Shown piece after piece: positions 23,330 to 29,983 of a DNA stretch of 29,983 bases (its first letter is position 1; each line of letters begins with the position of its first letter). A model generated the notes under the pieces. That model saw nothing but the letters and a program-made list of their open reading frames with translations, searched no databases and was not told the DNA's origin. This stretch comes from Dokdonella_A sp039926025 (lineage in GTDB: Bacteria; Pseudomonadota; Gammaproteobacteria; Xanthomonadales; Rhodanobacteraceae): the NCBI GenBank assembly GCA_039926025.1, contig JBDSXV010000023.1:1-29983 (forward strand), written 5' to 3'. Both the position numbers and the translations under genes were made by a program.

Positions 23330-23872
23330 ATGACTCTCAAGCACCATTTCGAAATGATGGCCGCCTACAACCAATGGATGAACACCAGGGTCTACGCCGC
23401 CTCGGCGCGTCTTGAAGAGAAGGATTTGCACGCGGACAAGGGGGCATTCTTCGGCTCGGTTTTCGGCACGCTCGATCACCTGCTGGTCGCCGACACGATC
23501 TGGCTCAAGCGATTCGCTGATCACCCGGCCAGCTTCCGCGCGCTCGATGCGATGCGCCCGCTACCTCATCCCTACTCGCTGACCGTGCCCATGCATACCC
23601 GCTTCGACGACTTGCAGAAGGCGCGATTCGCGATGGACGACATCATCATCGCACTCGCAACGGAAGCCACGGACGATGCGTATGCACAGACGCTCACCTA
23701 TGCAAATCGGGCCGGCGAGGTGTTCACCAACTCGTACGGCGAGCTCATGCAGCATGTGGTCAACCACCAGACCCACCATCGCGGACAGATAACTACCTTG
23801 CTCAGCCAAACCGGCATCGACGTCGGAGTGACGGATCTGGTGGCGATGGTGCGAGAGCATCGGAGCTCCTAG
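23330..23872 (+). CDS. DinB-family metal-dependent protein
   Basis: The 180-aa protein is a four-helix DinB-like bundle (DUF664/DinB_2 type). The first helix is FEMMAAYNQWMN. The metal-binding triad can be placed at H50 (GTLDHLLVAD), H146 and H150 (VNHQTHHRGQITTLL), the family's hallmark. Such proteins bind a divalent metal and some act as thiol-dependent transferases or hydrolases on bacillithiol- or mycothiol-like cofactors. The exact role in this group of proteobacteria is not known. ATG at 23330 opens the conserved helix directly. It is transcribed away from the SDR gene, sharing a 210-bp intergenic region likely to hold both promoters. Confidence 0.88.
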   Translation: MTLKHHFEMMAAYNQWMNTRVYAASARLEEKDLHADKGAFFGSVFGTLDHLLVADTIWLKRFADHPASFRALDAMRPLPHPYSLTVPMHTRFDDLQKARFAMDDIIIALATEATDDAYAQTLTYANRAGEVFTNSYGELMQHVVNHQTHHRGQITTLLSQTGIDVGVTDLVAMVREHRSS

Positions 23873-24192
23873 CGCGCTCGTCGCACATACTCAGGGCCAA
23901 GGCTGCAGACCGCGCCACACTCGTTTTCAACCCTGCCCGGCAACGCTCGCAGCAGCCTCGATTCAGGACATGGCGTCCACGCCAGCCGAGGAAATGACCC
24001 TGTTGTTTCGAGGCACGTGCAATGGAATCTGCGTCTTTCGCGCGCAGAGCCGCTGTTGCCAGCTTCGGAATTCTTTCGCTTCCTTTTACTTTTTTCTGCT
24101 GCGCGGCTGCGTAAGGTCACTTGGCGCTCGCGGGATTTTCCTCGCGTGGTGACGTCTGAAGGATCAGACCCGACCGTGGGGCCACCACAGGC
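23873..24192. other. Intergenic stretch before a small secreted-protein gene
   Basis: No gene is supported. A short perfect stem GTCTGA-AGGA-TCAGAC occurs near the right end (about 24153-24168), too short to classify. Confidence 0.4.
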
Positions 24193-24453
24193 ATGACGAT
24201 TCGTCTGGTTCTTGCAGTTTCAAGTTCCGCATTGGCGATGGTGTTCGCATCGAATGCTGCACAACCGGAAAGCGTGAGCGCCGCCACAGGATGCCCGGGA
24301 CTGGTTGCGAATATCGAAATCCAGGACTATGACGGCGAGCAGGTCTTGCAGTTGTGCGTGGCGCCGCAGGGCCTGAATATCAGCAACGGCATACTGAATC
24401 TGCGCGTCTATGATTCATCCGATGGCATCTTCCGCAATTCCTTCGAGCCATGA
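24193..24453 (+). CDS. Tiny secreted protein with C-terminal IFRNSFE tail
   Basis: The 86-aa protein has a signal peptide (MTIRLVLAVSSSALAMVFASNAA). The mature part is only ~60 residues, with two cysteines (TGCPGLV and LQLCVAP) that could form a disulfide and strands IEIQDYDGE and ILNLRVYD. It ends SSDGIFRNSFEP. This IF-x-x-x-FE tail also ends two other exported proteins in this window. No family is recognised; the small globule between signal and tail may simply be a domain attached to a sorting signal. The start is the only ATG that gives a signal peptide. Confidence 0.65.
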   Translation: MTIRLVLAVSSSALAMVFASNAAQPESVSAATGCPGLVANIEIQDYDGEQVLQLCVAPQGLNISNGILNLRVYDSSDGIFRNSFEP

Positions 24454-24539
24454 CAGGCAAGCGATGCGCCGCAACAGCGACGTTCAGCTGCTCGACTTTT
24501 CAGGTGCCAACGCGGTCAAGCGAACGCTCGCCGTCTGCG

Positions 24540-24926
24540 TCAATCCTTTGCTTCCTGCGATTTCAGCGCGCGCGCGATCAAGCCAATGCCGCCGAACAAC
24601 AACACCAGCATCACGAGCGTGTTGAAGAGGCTGGTCGGTTGAAAATAAATGCGCAAATTGACCACGACCCCGGCAACGACGATCAGCAATCCGGCGATTA
24701 GCAGCAACCAGCCAACGACTGATCGACCGTTGAAAAACAACAGGCCGACGCCGACGATGAACGGAATCAGGGACACGCCGAACGTGTCGTGCCCCCAAAG
24801 CGACCACGCGCTCCCGGTCACAATGACCTGATTCATCAGCAACCAGCCGCCGACCACGGCCAGCGCGAATCCGAGAAAGAATTGACCAATACCACCCGGC
24901 GTACCGCCAGCACCTGAAATCGCCAC
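24540..24926 (-). CDS. Four-helix membrane protein, unknown function
   Basis: The 128-aa protein begins with a Gly-rich lead (AISGAGGTPGGIGQ). Four membrane helices follow (FFLGFALAVVGGWLLM, LIPFIVGVGLLFF, GWLLLIAGLLIVVAGVV and LVMLVLLFGGIGLIA). Conserved-looking loop residues are WGHDTFGVSL, FNGRSVVGW and NLRIYFQPTSLFNT, the last with an amphipathic YFQPTS turn. A GTG at 24926 is preferred because GGAG lies 8 nt upstream; the TTG-started extension upstream is rich in polar residues. Short basic tail (ARALKSQEAKD) ends it. No enzymatic motif is visible. Confidence 0.75.
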   Translation of the reverse strand: MAISGAGGTPGGIGQFFLGFALAVVGGWLLMNQVIVTGSAWSLWGHDTFGVSLIPFIVGVGLLFFNGRSVVGWLLLIAGLLIVVAGVVVNLRIYFQPTSLFNTLVMLVLLFGGIGLIARALKSQEAKD

Positions 24927-25138
24927 AGATCTGCTCCACTCGTTGGTTGGCCTTTGTACGGACAAGCATGTGGCGGGTCAAACACCGGCATCAAGTCCAA
25001 AAATACATGCACGTTGGTAAGGGGATGCCTTTGCAACCGGTCGATATGAGGCGCAGCGCAGCCTGATGCTTGCAGGAAACGGTGCCGTGCGATGGATCTG
25101 ACGCCGATGGTCATGACCGACCGACTCGCGACGTCCTC

Positions 25139-25810
25139 CTATCGTCGCGCCGCCAGCAAGACGATGTCGGCGCGGATCCGGTAACCGATCCTTTCGTACA
25201 GCGCTTTCGCGCGACCGTTCTGATGACTCACATGCAAAAACGGAACACGTCCGCTGTCGAGGATGTCGTTGCTCAGTATCGCCGTCAGCCGCTGCGCGTA
25301 ACCACGGCCGGTATGCTCTGGATGCGTGCAGATCGCGCTGATTTCCTGATGACCTTCGAAGCCCATGCGCTCACCCGCCATCGCCACCAGCGCCCCGTCA
25401 ACATAGATGCCGAAGTAACGTCCCATCTCGATCGTGCGCGCGCGGAAATAGTGGGGATACACGAGCGCGGTCAAGCCGAGCATGTCGGCAACCTGATCGC
25501 GCGACACTTCGGCGATCGGTGGGCCATCGATGACGAGCAGATGCGAGTCACAGGTCATCTGCGCAATCGCAACGAGCGGCTCGACGCTCCATGTTGACGG
25601 CAATGGCGGCGCGAGCCCGACAAACAGGACGGACTCCCCTCGGTCGACCAGGCTGGACAACTGATCCGCAGCGCCCGCGTCCGCCGCGTCCACCGCGACG
25701 AACGGCGCGACGTCTGCCGGATAGCGCGCCGCATTTGCGGTCTTCCGCGCCAAAGACGAGTGCTTGCTGGTCAGGGATGCCCAGACAGGGTTGTCGAGAG
25801 GATGGCTCAT
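25139..25810 (-). CDS. GNAT-family N-acetyltransferase
   Basis: The 223-aa protein has a variable N-terminal half (1-110) and a C-terminal FR47-like GNAT domain. The acetyl-CoA motif A is ISAICTHPEHTGRGYAQRL (~155-173), with the pyrophosphate loop TGRGYA. Motif B is FLHVSHQNGRAKALYERIGY, and GIYVDGALVAMAGERMGFEG is the preceding strand pair. Substrate is unknown, as is usual for this family. The ATG at 25810 gives the family's typical length; the in-frame extension upstream is Cys/Arg-rich and looks non-coding. Confidence 0.87.
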   Translation of the reverse strand: MSHPLDNPVWASLTSKHSSLARKTANAARYPADVAPFVAVDAADAGAADQLSSLVDRGESVLFVGLAPPLPSTWSVEPLVAIAQMTCDSHLLVIDGPPIAEVSRDQVADMLGLTALVYPHYFRARTIEMGRYFGIYVDGALVAMAGERMGFEGHQEISAICTHPEHTGRGYAQRLTAILSNDILDSGRVPFLHVSHQNGRAKALYERIGYRIRADIVLLAARR

Positions 25811-26089
25811 AGGTATGGCACCGGCATCCACGTCACCGTGACAAGCAACCCTCATGCAACGCGAACACGTTCGCCTTTGCGAGACTGCGCCAACGTCCCG
25901 GCGGCGCAGACCGGCAGCGACGTCAAGCAATCAACTATCGATGCTATAGCGATTCGACAGGATGACCAAACGCGATGCCCAAAACATTTGGTCGAGCGGC
26001 ATGCGGATCTGTGCAATCTGCGCGGCCGCGTGAAAATCCGCGATGAGAACAAGTCGCGCGCTTGGCGTTCAACGCGGCTTGCGCAGGCC

Positions 26090-26632
26090 CTACCAGATCA
26101 GATCGTCCGGCACCTGGAACTGCTTGTAGTGATCGTCATCGTCGTTCGCCTGCGCATCACCCGCCTCGCGGCGCCCGTGATCGAGCACGATCGCGGTGGC
26201 ATCGCGCGCATGAATTTTTTCCGCCGCCGAGCGCGGCACCAGTTCGTAGCTCTGATCGTGCCTCACGATGACCAGCAATCCGCTTGCAAGCTGTGCGCGC
26301 AGCGCCTGGTTCACGAATACGCTGCTGATCTTGCCGCCATCGGTGAAGCGATAGGAAATCTCGCCTTCGCGCTTGATCCTGTTCGTCTCGACGATCTGCC
26401 GAACCTGCGTCCGCAACTCGTTGGTACGCGCCTGCGCATTGCGCTCCGCCGCGTGCGCGCGATCGCGCTCCGCGCGCTCGGCCTGAAGTTGCGCGACGTT
26501 CACCTGCTCGCCATTCGGTGCCGGCGGTGCCTTGCCGTGGCGCTGCTTCGTCTGCTCGCGCGCGATCTCCGCGACCTTGGACTTCTTGACCAGGCCGGCC
26601 TTGAGCAATTGGTCCTGCAACGGGTTTCGCAT
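26090..26632 (-). CDS. DUF2058 family protein
   Basis: The 180-aa protein matches DUF2058 (YaiL-like nucleoprotein/polynucleotide-associated enzyme family). The N-terminus is MRNPLQDQLLKAGLVKKSK, then EIAREQTKQRHGK. A long charged coiled-coil stretch spans ~45-80 (AERAERDRAHAAERNAQA). The C-terminal half has EISYRFTDGGKISSVFVN and LARGLLVIV-like strands, ending in a KQFQVPDDLIW tail. The cytoplasmic role is unclear. No strong Shine-Dalgarno precedes the ATG at 26632, but the N-terminus is exactly the conserved one. Confidence 0.9.
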   Translation of the reverse strand: MRNPLQDQLLKAGLVKKSKVAEIAREQTKQRHGKAPPAPNGEQVNVAQLQAERAERDRAHAAERNAQARTNELRTQVRQIVETNRIKREGEISYRFTDGGKISSVFVNQALRAQLASGLLVIVRHDQSYELVPRSAAEKIHARDATAIVLDHGRREAGDAQANDDDDHYKQFQVPDDLIW

Positions 26633-26720
26633 GTAAAGAAGGTCAGTCTCGGAGTGGCGCGACGTGCAGCCTATCGCGCGCGCGCCACCGAGTACACCTT
26701 CACATGACGGTGCATACGCC

Positions 26721-28880
26721 TTACTGCACCGCCGTCGACTTCGGCTTGAAGCACGCGCCCGCATCGAAGGTGAACTGCGACGGGATGTCGATCTTCTCAC
26801 TGTGCCCGACCGCGTCCCAGATGCGTGTATCCGCCCAAGGCGTATTCATCACATAGTGAAAACTCGCGCCTACCGCGCCCTCGTAGCCTCCCTCAACACC
26901 GGTGTAGGCGGCACTGGTTTCGGCGCTGGAGTGGTAGAGCACGTTGCCGTAGGTGATGAGGCCATAGTTCATCGCGAGCGGTCGTTCGCTGAGATCCCCG
27001 CACCAGGCCTGGCGGCCATTGATGTAGAGGATCACGCGGTCATGCCGCGCGAACACGTCGAAATGCGTGAGCGGCGCTTGCTGGTCAAACGGCTCGAACA
27101 TCGGGCTGGTCGGATGGTGGTTCGCGTCGAGGCGCCAGAACATGCCGCCGGTCGCATCGGGGTCGTAGTCGTCGATCCCCGCTGGCTTGAGGTTGATGAT
27201 GCCGTTCTCGACACCCTGCGGGCTGATGAATGCCTGCAGGTGAGAATGCGGTTCGTCATACCAGGTCGCACCTGCGTTCGGCGGCGGCCCCCAGTTCCAG
27301 TAGCCGCCGAGTTGGACCAGGTTGAGGCACTCCTTGTCGTGATAGGCATTGTTCGGTTCACCAAGCATCGGCGCGCTCGGATTCCTGCCCTGCGCCTGGT
27401 AGAAAAACGGCTGCGCCACGGGACGTCCGCGCGGAATATGCGTCACCGGATCGGCGAGTTCCTCGCGCGTCGCGCCACCGCACATCATCCAGTGCCAGTA
27501 GCGACGCGGTGTCGCACCGGAATCGACGCGGAAGAACGAATGCACGTACTTGGTCGTGTCCAGTTGCTGGGGCTGGGTTTTTGTCGAAGAGAAGTAAATG
27601 GCGCCGAGGACGTCCTGGCCCCAATCGCCGAAGGTCGCGTACAGCCGACCATGTCGACGCCACACCTGCACACCCTTGGGATTGTTGCCATCCTCCCATT
27701 GCGACAGCGCGTTCAAGGCTGGCTGCACCGCTATCGTCCAGAAATACCAGTCGCCGAATTGTCCGCCGCTGACCAGCCCGGCACCTTCGGAGCGCGTTTC
27801 CGTATGCAATGTGGTCATCACCGCATCGCTGGCGAAGTCATCGAACGTGGCATTCGGCCCGACGTCGAAGATCGGCGCATTCACCGCTTCGTCGCCGGCA
27901 GGCCTCGATACCTTGAGCGTGCTGCGCGCAAGCACGAGCGGATCCGCTGGCATGACGGCATCGTTCGGCGGAACGGGCTGGCCGATGAGTTCCACGGGCG
28001 CCTCGTGCGCGGCATTGACGTTCTTGTAGTCAAGCAGGGTGCTGCCCTGGCCGTTGAGGATTTCGTTGCCATACATCGTCTTGATGTCGGCAAAACTGCG
28101 GAAGTTGAAATGGTCGCCACCGCTGCTGCTCGCATTGACGGTGGAAAGCGGAATCGTCGCATTCGTATGCCCCATCACCCCCGGGAAGGGGCACGGCGAT
28201 GCGAGCGCCTCGACCACAACCTTGTAGTCACCGTTCGCCACCAGTCCCGGTACTTCGATTGCCTGCAACAATTCGCGATGGTGCACGGCGCTGACGACGG
28301 GACTGCCACTCAACAAGGCATCGACATTGCGCCCGTATCGCTGGCGGAAACCCGCGCAGGCGACGGTCGCGCCGCGGGGCTGGGTGCCAGCAAAGGTCAC
28401 CGAGGAATCGACGATATAGGCGCGATAGTCGGCTGCCCCCTTAACCGCCGGCACGTAGACGATCAAGGCATCACGGCGATTGAGCACGGTCACCGATGGA
28501 ATACTCGGCATCGTCGGGCTCGACAGCGGCGCGGGCGGCGCAGCCCAGCGGGTTGGCACCGCATGCCTGGGCGCATGGTTGAGCGTATCGACGATCAATC
28601 CCAGACCGTTGAAAGCCACCGTCGATGGAGCACCCAGCTCTGCCGGCGTGGTGCCCGGCATCACGCTGGGCAACGGATCGAAACCGTCGCAAAAGGCCAG
28701 GTCGCCGGCCACACTGCAATCGGAAGGCGCAGCGACTGCGGGTGATGGCGCACTCGCCAGCGGCCCCGTGACCGTGATCACGGGCGCCATGATGCCAACC
28801 AGTTTTGCTGTGCCATAGGCGCTCAGCGACACGATGGCGGCCCCTGCAGCAATAGCGATGCGCGCGCGACGGCTAGCCAT
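26721..28880 (-). CDS. Large exported protein of unknown function
   Basis: The 719-aa protein starts MASRRARIAIAAGAAIVSLSAYG, a signal peptide or N-terminal anchor. A Pro/Ala-rich stretch and then CSVAGDLAFCDGFDPLP follow. Beyond this it is a long secreted-type protein, rich in W, G and N. A central part has TIAVQPALNALSQWEDGNN and RRYWHWMMCGGATREEL. A later part looks like a lectin or laminin-G-like sandwich (GGMFWRLDANHHPTSP, FDVFARHDRVILYINGRQAWCGD). I cannot assign a family. The AFCDGFD motif near the N-terminus resembles the C-terminal FE tails of other exported proteins here. AAGGGA lies 8 nt upstream of the ATG at 28880. It is divergent to the MopE-like gene. Confidence 0.75.
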   Translation of the reverse strand: MASRRARIAIAAGAAIVSLSAYGTAKLVGIMAPVITVTGPLASAPSPAVAAPSDCSVAGDLAFCDGFDPLPSVMPGTTPAELGAPSTVAFNGLGLIVDTLNHAPRHAVPTRWAAPPAPLSSPTMPSIPSVTVLNRRDALIVYVPAVKGAADYRAYIVDSSVTFAGTQPRGATVACAGFRQRYGRNVDALLSGSPVVSAVHHRELLQAIEVPGLVANGDYKVVVEALASPCPFPGVMGHTNATIPLSTVNASSSGGDHFNFRSFADIKTMYGNEILNGQGSTLLDYKNVNAAHEAPVELIGQPVPPNDAVMPADPLVLARSTLKVSRPAGDEAVNAPIFDVGPNATFDDFASDAVMTTLHTETRSEGAGLVSGGQFGDWYFWTIAVQPALNALSQWEDGNNPKGVQVWRRHGRLYATFGDWGQDVLGAIYFSSTKTQPQQLDTTKYVHSFFRVDSGATPRRYWHWMMCGGATREELADPVTHIPRGRPVAQPFFYQAQGRNPSAPMLGEPNNAYHDKECLNLVQLGGYWNWGPPPNAGATWYDEPHSHLQAFISPQGVENGIINLKPAGIDDYDPDATGGMFWRLDANHHPTSPMFEPFDQQAPLTHFDVFARHDRVILYINGRQAWCGDLSERPLAMNYGLITYGNVLYHSSAETSAAYTGVEGGYEGAVGASFHYVMNTPWADTRIWDAVGHSEKIDIPSQFTFDAGACFKPKSTAVQ

Positions 28881-29124
28881 GTTGACATCCCTTTGTAGAA
28901 ATTTTCCGGACGCACTGCACGGTGCCGGGCCCACCGGCGGTGCTTCGTCCATGATCGTGCGGGTCGACTGCGATTCCCCACCGCAGCGAAGCAGGCCGAA
29001 GTCTACGGAGTGCGACGCCCGCCGCATGCCGACCCTGTCGCAAATATGAAAGGCCCCATCGATACACCGCCAGGCGGGAATCATGCGAAGCTGATCGTTC
29101 TGTGTGCAAATCAGGGTATTCGCG

Positions 29125-29655
29125 ATGCGCCTTCACCGTCTTCCATTGCTGCTGGGTTCGTTCCTCTTCGCTGCCAGCGCATTCGCGCACGGCGAAATGC
29201 GCCGCATTGCAAGCGACCTCGACGGCGAAATCCACGCTCGCGGCATCGGCATCCACGAGATTGCCCCACCCCCGGTCCTGCTCGGTAGCGGCGACTGCGA
29301 CGACACCAATCCAAACATCTTTCCCGGCCAGACGGAAATCGTCGGCAACGGCGTCGACGACGACTGCGACGGCCTCGCCGACGAGGACGCCAACAACACG
29401 CCATCGAATGACACGTCCGATGCCGATGGCGACGGCGTCACCCTCGAATCGGGCGACTGCAATGACCACAATCCTGCCGTCCGTCCTGGCATGGCCGAGA
29501 TTGCCGGCAACCTTGTCGATGACAACTGCCACGGCGTTGCCGACGAGGACGCACTCGGCAACCCGTCCACCGACATGGCCGACCATGATCAAGACGGCTT
29601 CGTGATTGCGCCGGACCACATTTTCATGTCCGGCTTCGAGGTGTTCGTGCGATAG
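29125..29655 (+). CDS. Secreted MopE-type metal-binding motif protein with IFMSGFE tail
   Basis: The 176-aa protein has a signal peptide (LHRLPLLLGSFLFAASAFAHG). It carries two repeats of the 'putative metal-binding motif' found in MopE: SGDCDDTNPNIFPGQTEI and then VDDDCDGLADED (residues ~56-88), and SGDCNDHNPAVRPGMAEI with VDDNCHGVADED (~110-142). The aspartate spacing resembles calcium-binding loops. It ends DHIFMSGFEVFVR, a version of the IF-x-x-[GS]-FE tail with four extra residues. Function is probably structural or metal-binding at the cell surface. ATG at 29125 begins the signal peptide; a GTG seven codons earlier is possible. Confidence 0.82.
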   Translation: MRLHRLPLLLGSFLFAASAFAHGEMRRIASDLDGEIHARGIGIHEIAPPPVLLGSGDCDDTNPNIFPGQTEIVGNGVDDDCDGLADEDANNTPSNDTSDADGDGVTLESGDCNDHNPAVRPGMAEIAGNLVDDNCHGVADEDALGNPSTDMADHDQDGFVIAPDHIFMSGFEVFVR

Positions 29656-29798
29656 GGACCAGGCCGGGTTGCATGTAGTCCGCGCGGACCTCAGCCGGCT
29701 GGCTGCGCATGACCCGAAAGATGTCTCACGCGCACACCGCGGCACGAGCGACACGCACTCCTGCGGCGGTCGATTCCGACGGAGGATTCGACCGCGCA

Positions 29799-29821
29799 AG
29801 AAAAAGTCGGGGTTTCCCCCG
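29799..29821 (-). terminator. Rho-independent terminator for the gene ending at 29869
   Basis: On the minus strand a CGGGG-GAAA-CCCCG hairpin (plus 29808-29821) is followed by ACTTTTTCTT. It has a GC-rich stem, tetraloop and U-run in the correct order, about 50 bp beyond the stop codon. A second perfect 9-bp stem, CCGATTGCC/GGCAATCGG, lies between at 29833-29853. Confidence 0.75.
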
Positions 29822-29868
29822 CCTCGCACGCACCGATTGCCGTCGGCAATCGGCGCCGCTTTCTTGAC

Positions 29869-29983
29869 TTACGGAATGGCGATCGCCGCTCCGGTTTTGT
29901 CGTAGGCCCATTCGAGTACGTGCGCCGGGAATCCGAGCGGACCCGTCGTCGTCATGTGCAGGTAGCCGTAGTTCAACGCGTTG
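29869..29983 (-). CDS. C-terminal end of an exported-type protein (truncated by window)
   Basis: The last 37 codons of a minus-strand gene are visible, ending at TAA 29869-29871. The tail reads NALNYGYLHMTTTGP, then FPAHVLEWAYDKTGAAIAIP. This YLHxxTTGPxGFPxxVLxWAYDxTGxAI ending looks like the final beta-sandwich strands of secreted Xanthomonadales proteins, but the family cannot be fixed from so little. A strong intrinsic terminator follows. Everything upstream lies outside the window. Confidence 0.7.
   Translation of the reverse strand, partial: NALNYGYLHMTTTGPLGFPAHVLEWAYDKTGAAIAIP

Noticed and set aside
26664..28745. Plus-strand open frame of ~693 codons
   Set aside because: It lies opposite the 719-aa exported protein, is full of Arg/His/Val typical of antisense high-GC frames, and has no domain or signal.

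Overview
The window looks like chromosomal DNA of a high-GC gammaproteobacterium of the Xanthomonadales/Lysobacterales, possibly close to Rhodanobacteraceae such as Dokdonella or Lysobacter-type genomes. This is inferred from gene content (tesB, a DUF2007-type gene, bpt), from REP elements of the GTGGGAGCGGCTTCAGCC type, and from secreted proteins ending in an IF-x-[DNS]-[GS]-FE tail. No rRNA, tRNA or CRISPR array was seen.

Layout. (1) 1-383 is the 3' end of a peptidoglycan amidase gene. (2) 384-1213 has no convincing gene but holds a decayed array of 21-bp units. (3) About 1.2-7.6 kb is an accessory region. Three genes of visibly lower GC (a winged-helix/TIR-like protein, a 153-aa protein and a possible ADP-ribosyltransferase-fold protein) are separated by two attC-like recombination sites, as in an integron cassette array with no integrase in view. 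Two more genes (a membrane protein and a YdeI/OmdA-like protein) have cassette-like borders. IS1182 and IS110 transposase remnants, a MITE-like palindrome, repeated palindromic elements and an MBL-fold hydrolase gene lie among them. (4) 8.0-12.9 kb is ordinary core sequence: tesB, a DUF2007-type gene, bpt, an EamA exporter and a COG2509-like FAD protein, all on +. (5) 12.89-13.32 kb is a REP/satellite block with an exact 16-bp period, between converging genes. (6) 13.3-18.4 kb carries MAPEG, small membrane and DUF4440-like genes and exported beta-propeller and amidohydrolase genes. (7) 18.4-20.1 kb on - carries an exported lipase and a secreted-protein pseudogene whose first frameshift is exactly explained by a 20-bp tandem duplication. 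(8) 20.3-26.6 kb holds small hypothetical genes, an unusual zinc-ribbon SDR protein, DinB, a tiny secreted protein, a membrane protein, a GNAT acetyltransferase and a DUF2058 protein. (9) 26.7-30 kb holds a 719-aa exported protein of unknown function, a MopE-type metal-binding secreted protein and the 3' end of another gene with a good terminator.

Two themes stand out. One is the cassette-like island with a probable sensor-plus-effector protein, a plausible solitary defence gene. The other is a recurring C-terminal tail on otherwise unrelated exported proteins, which may be a sorting or anchoring signal. Short tandem duplications of 17-20 bp recur at three places, and one of them has broken a gene.
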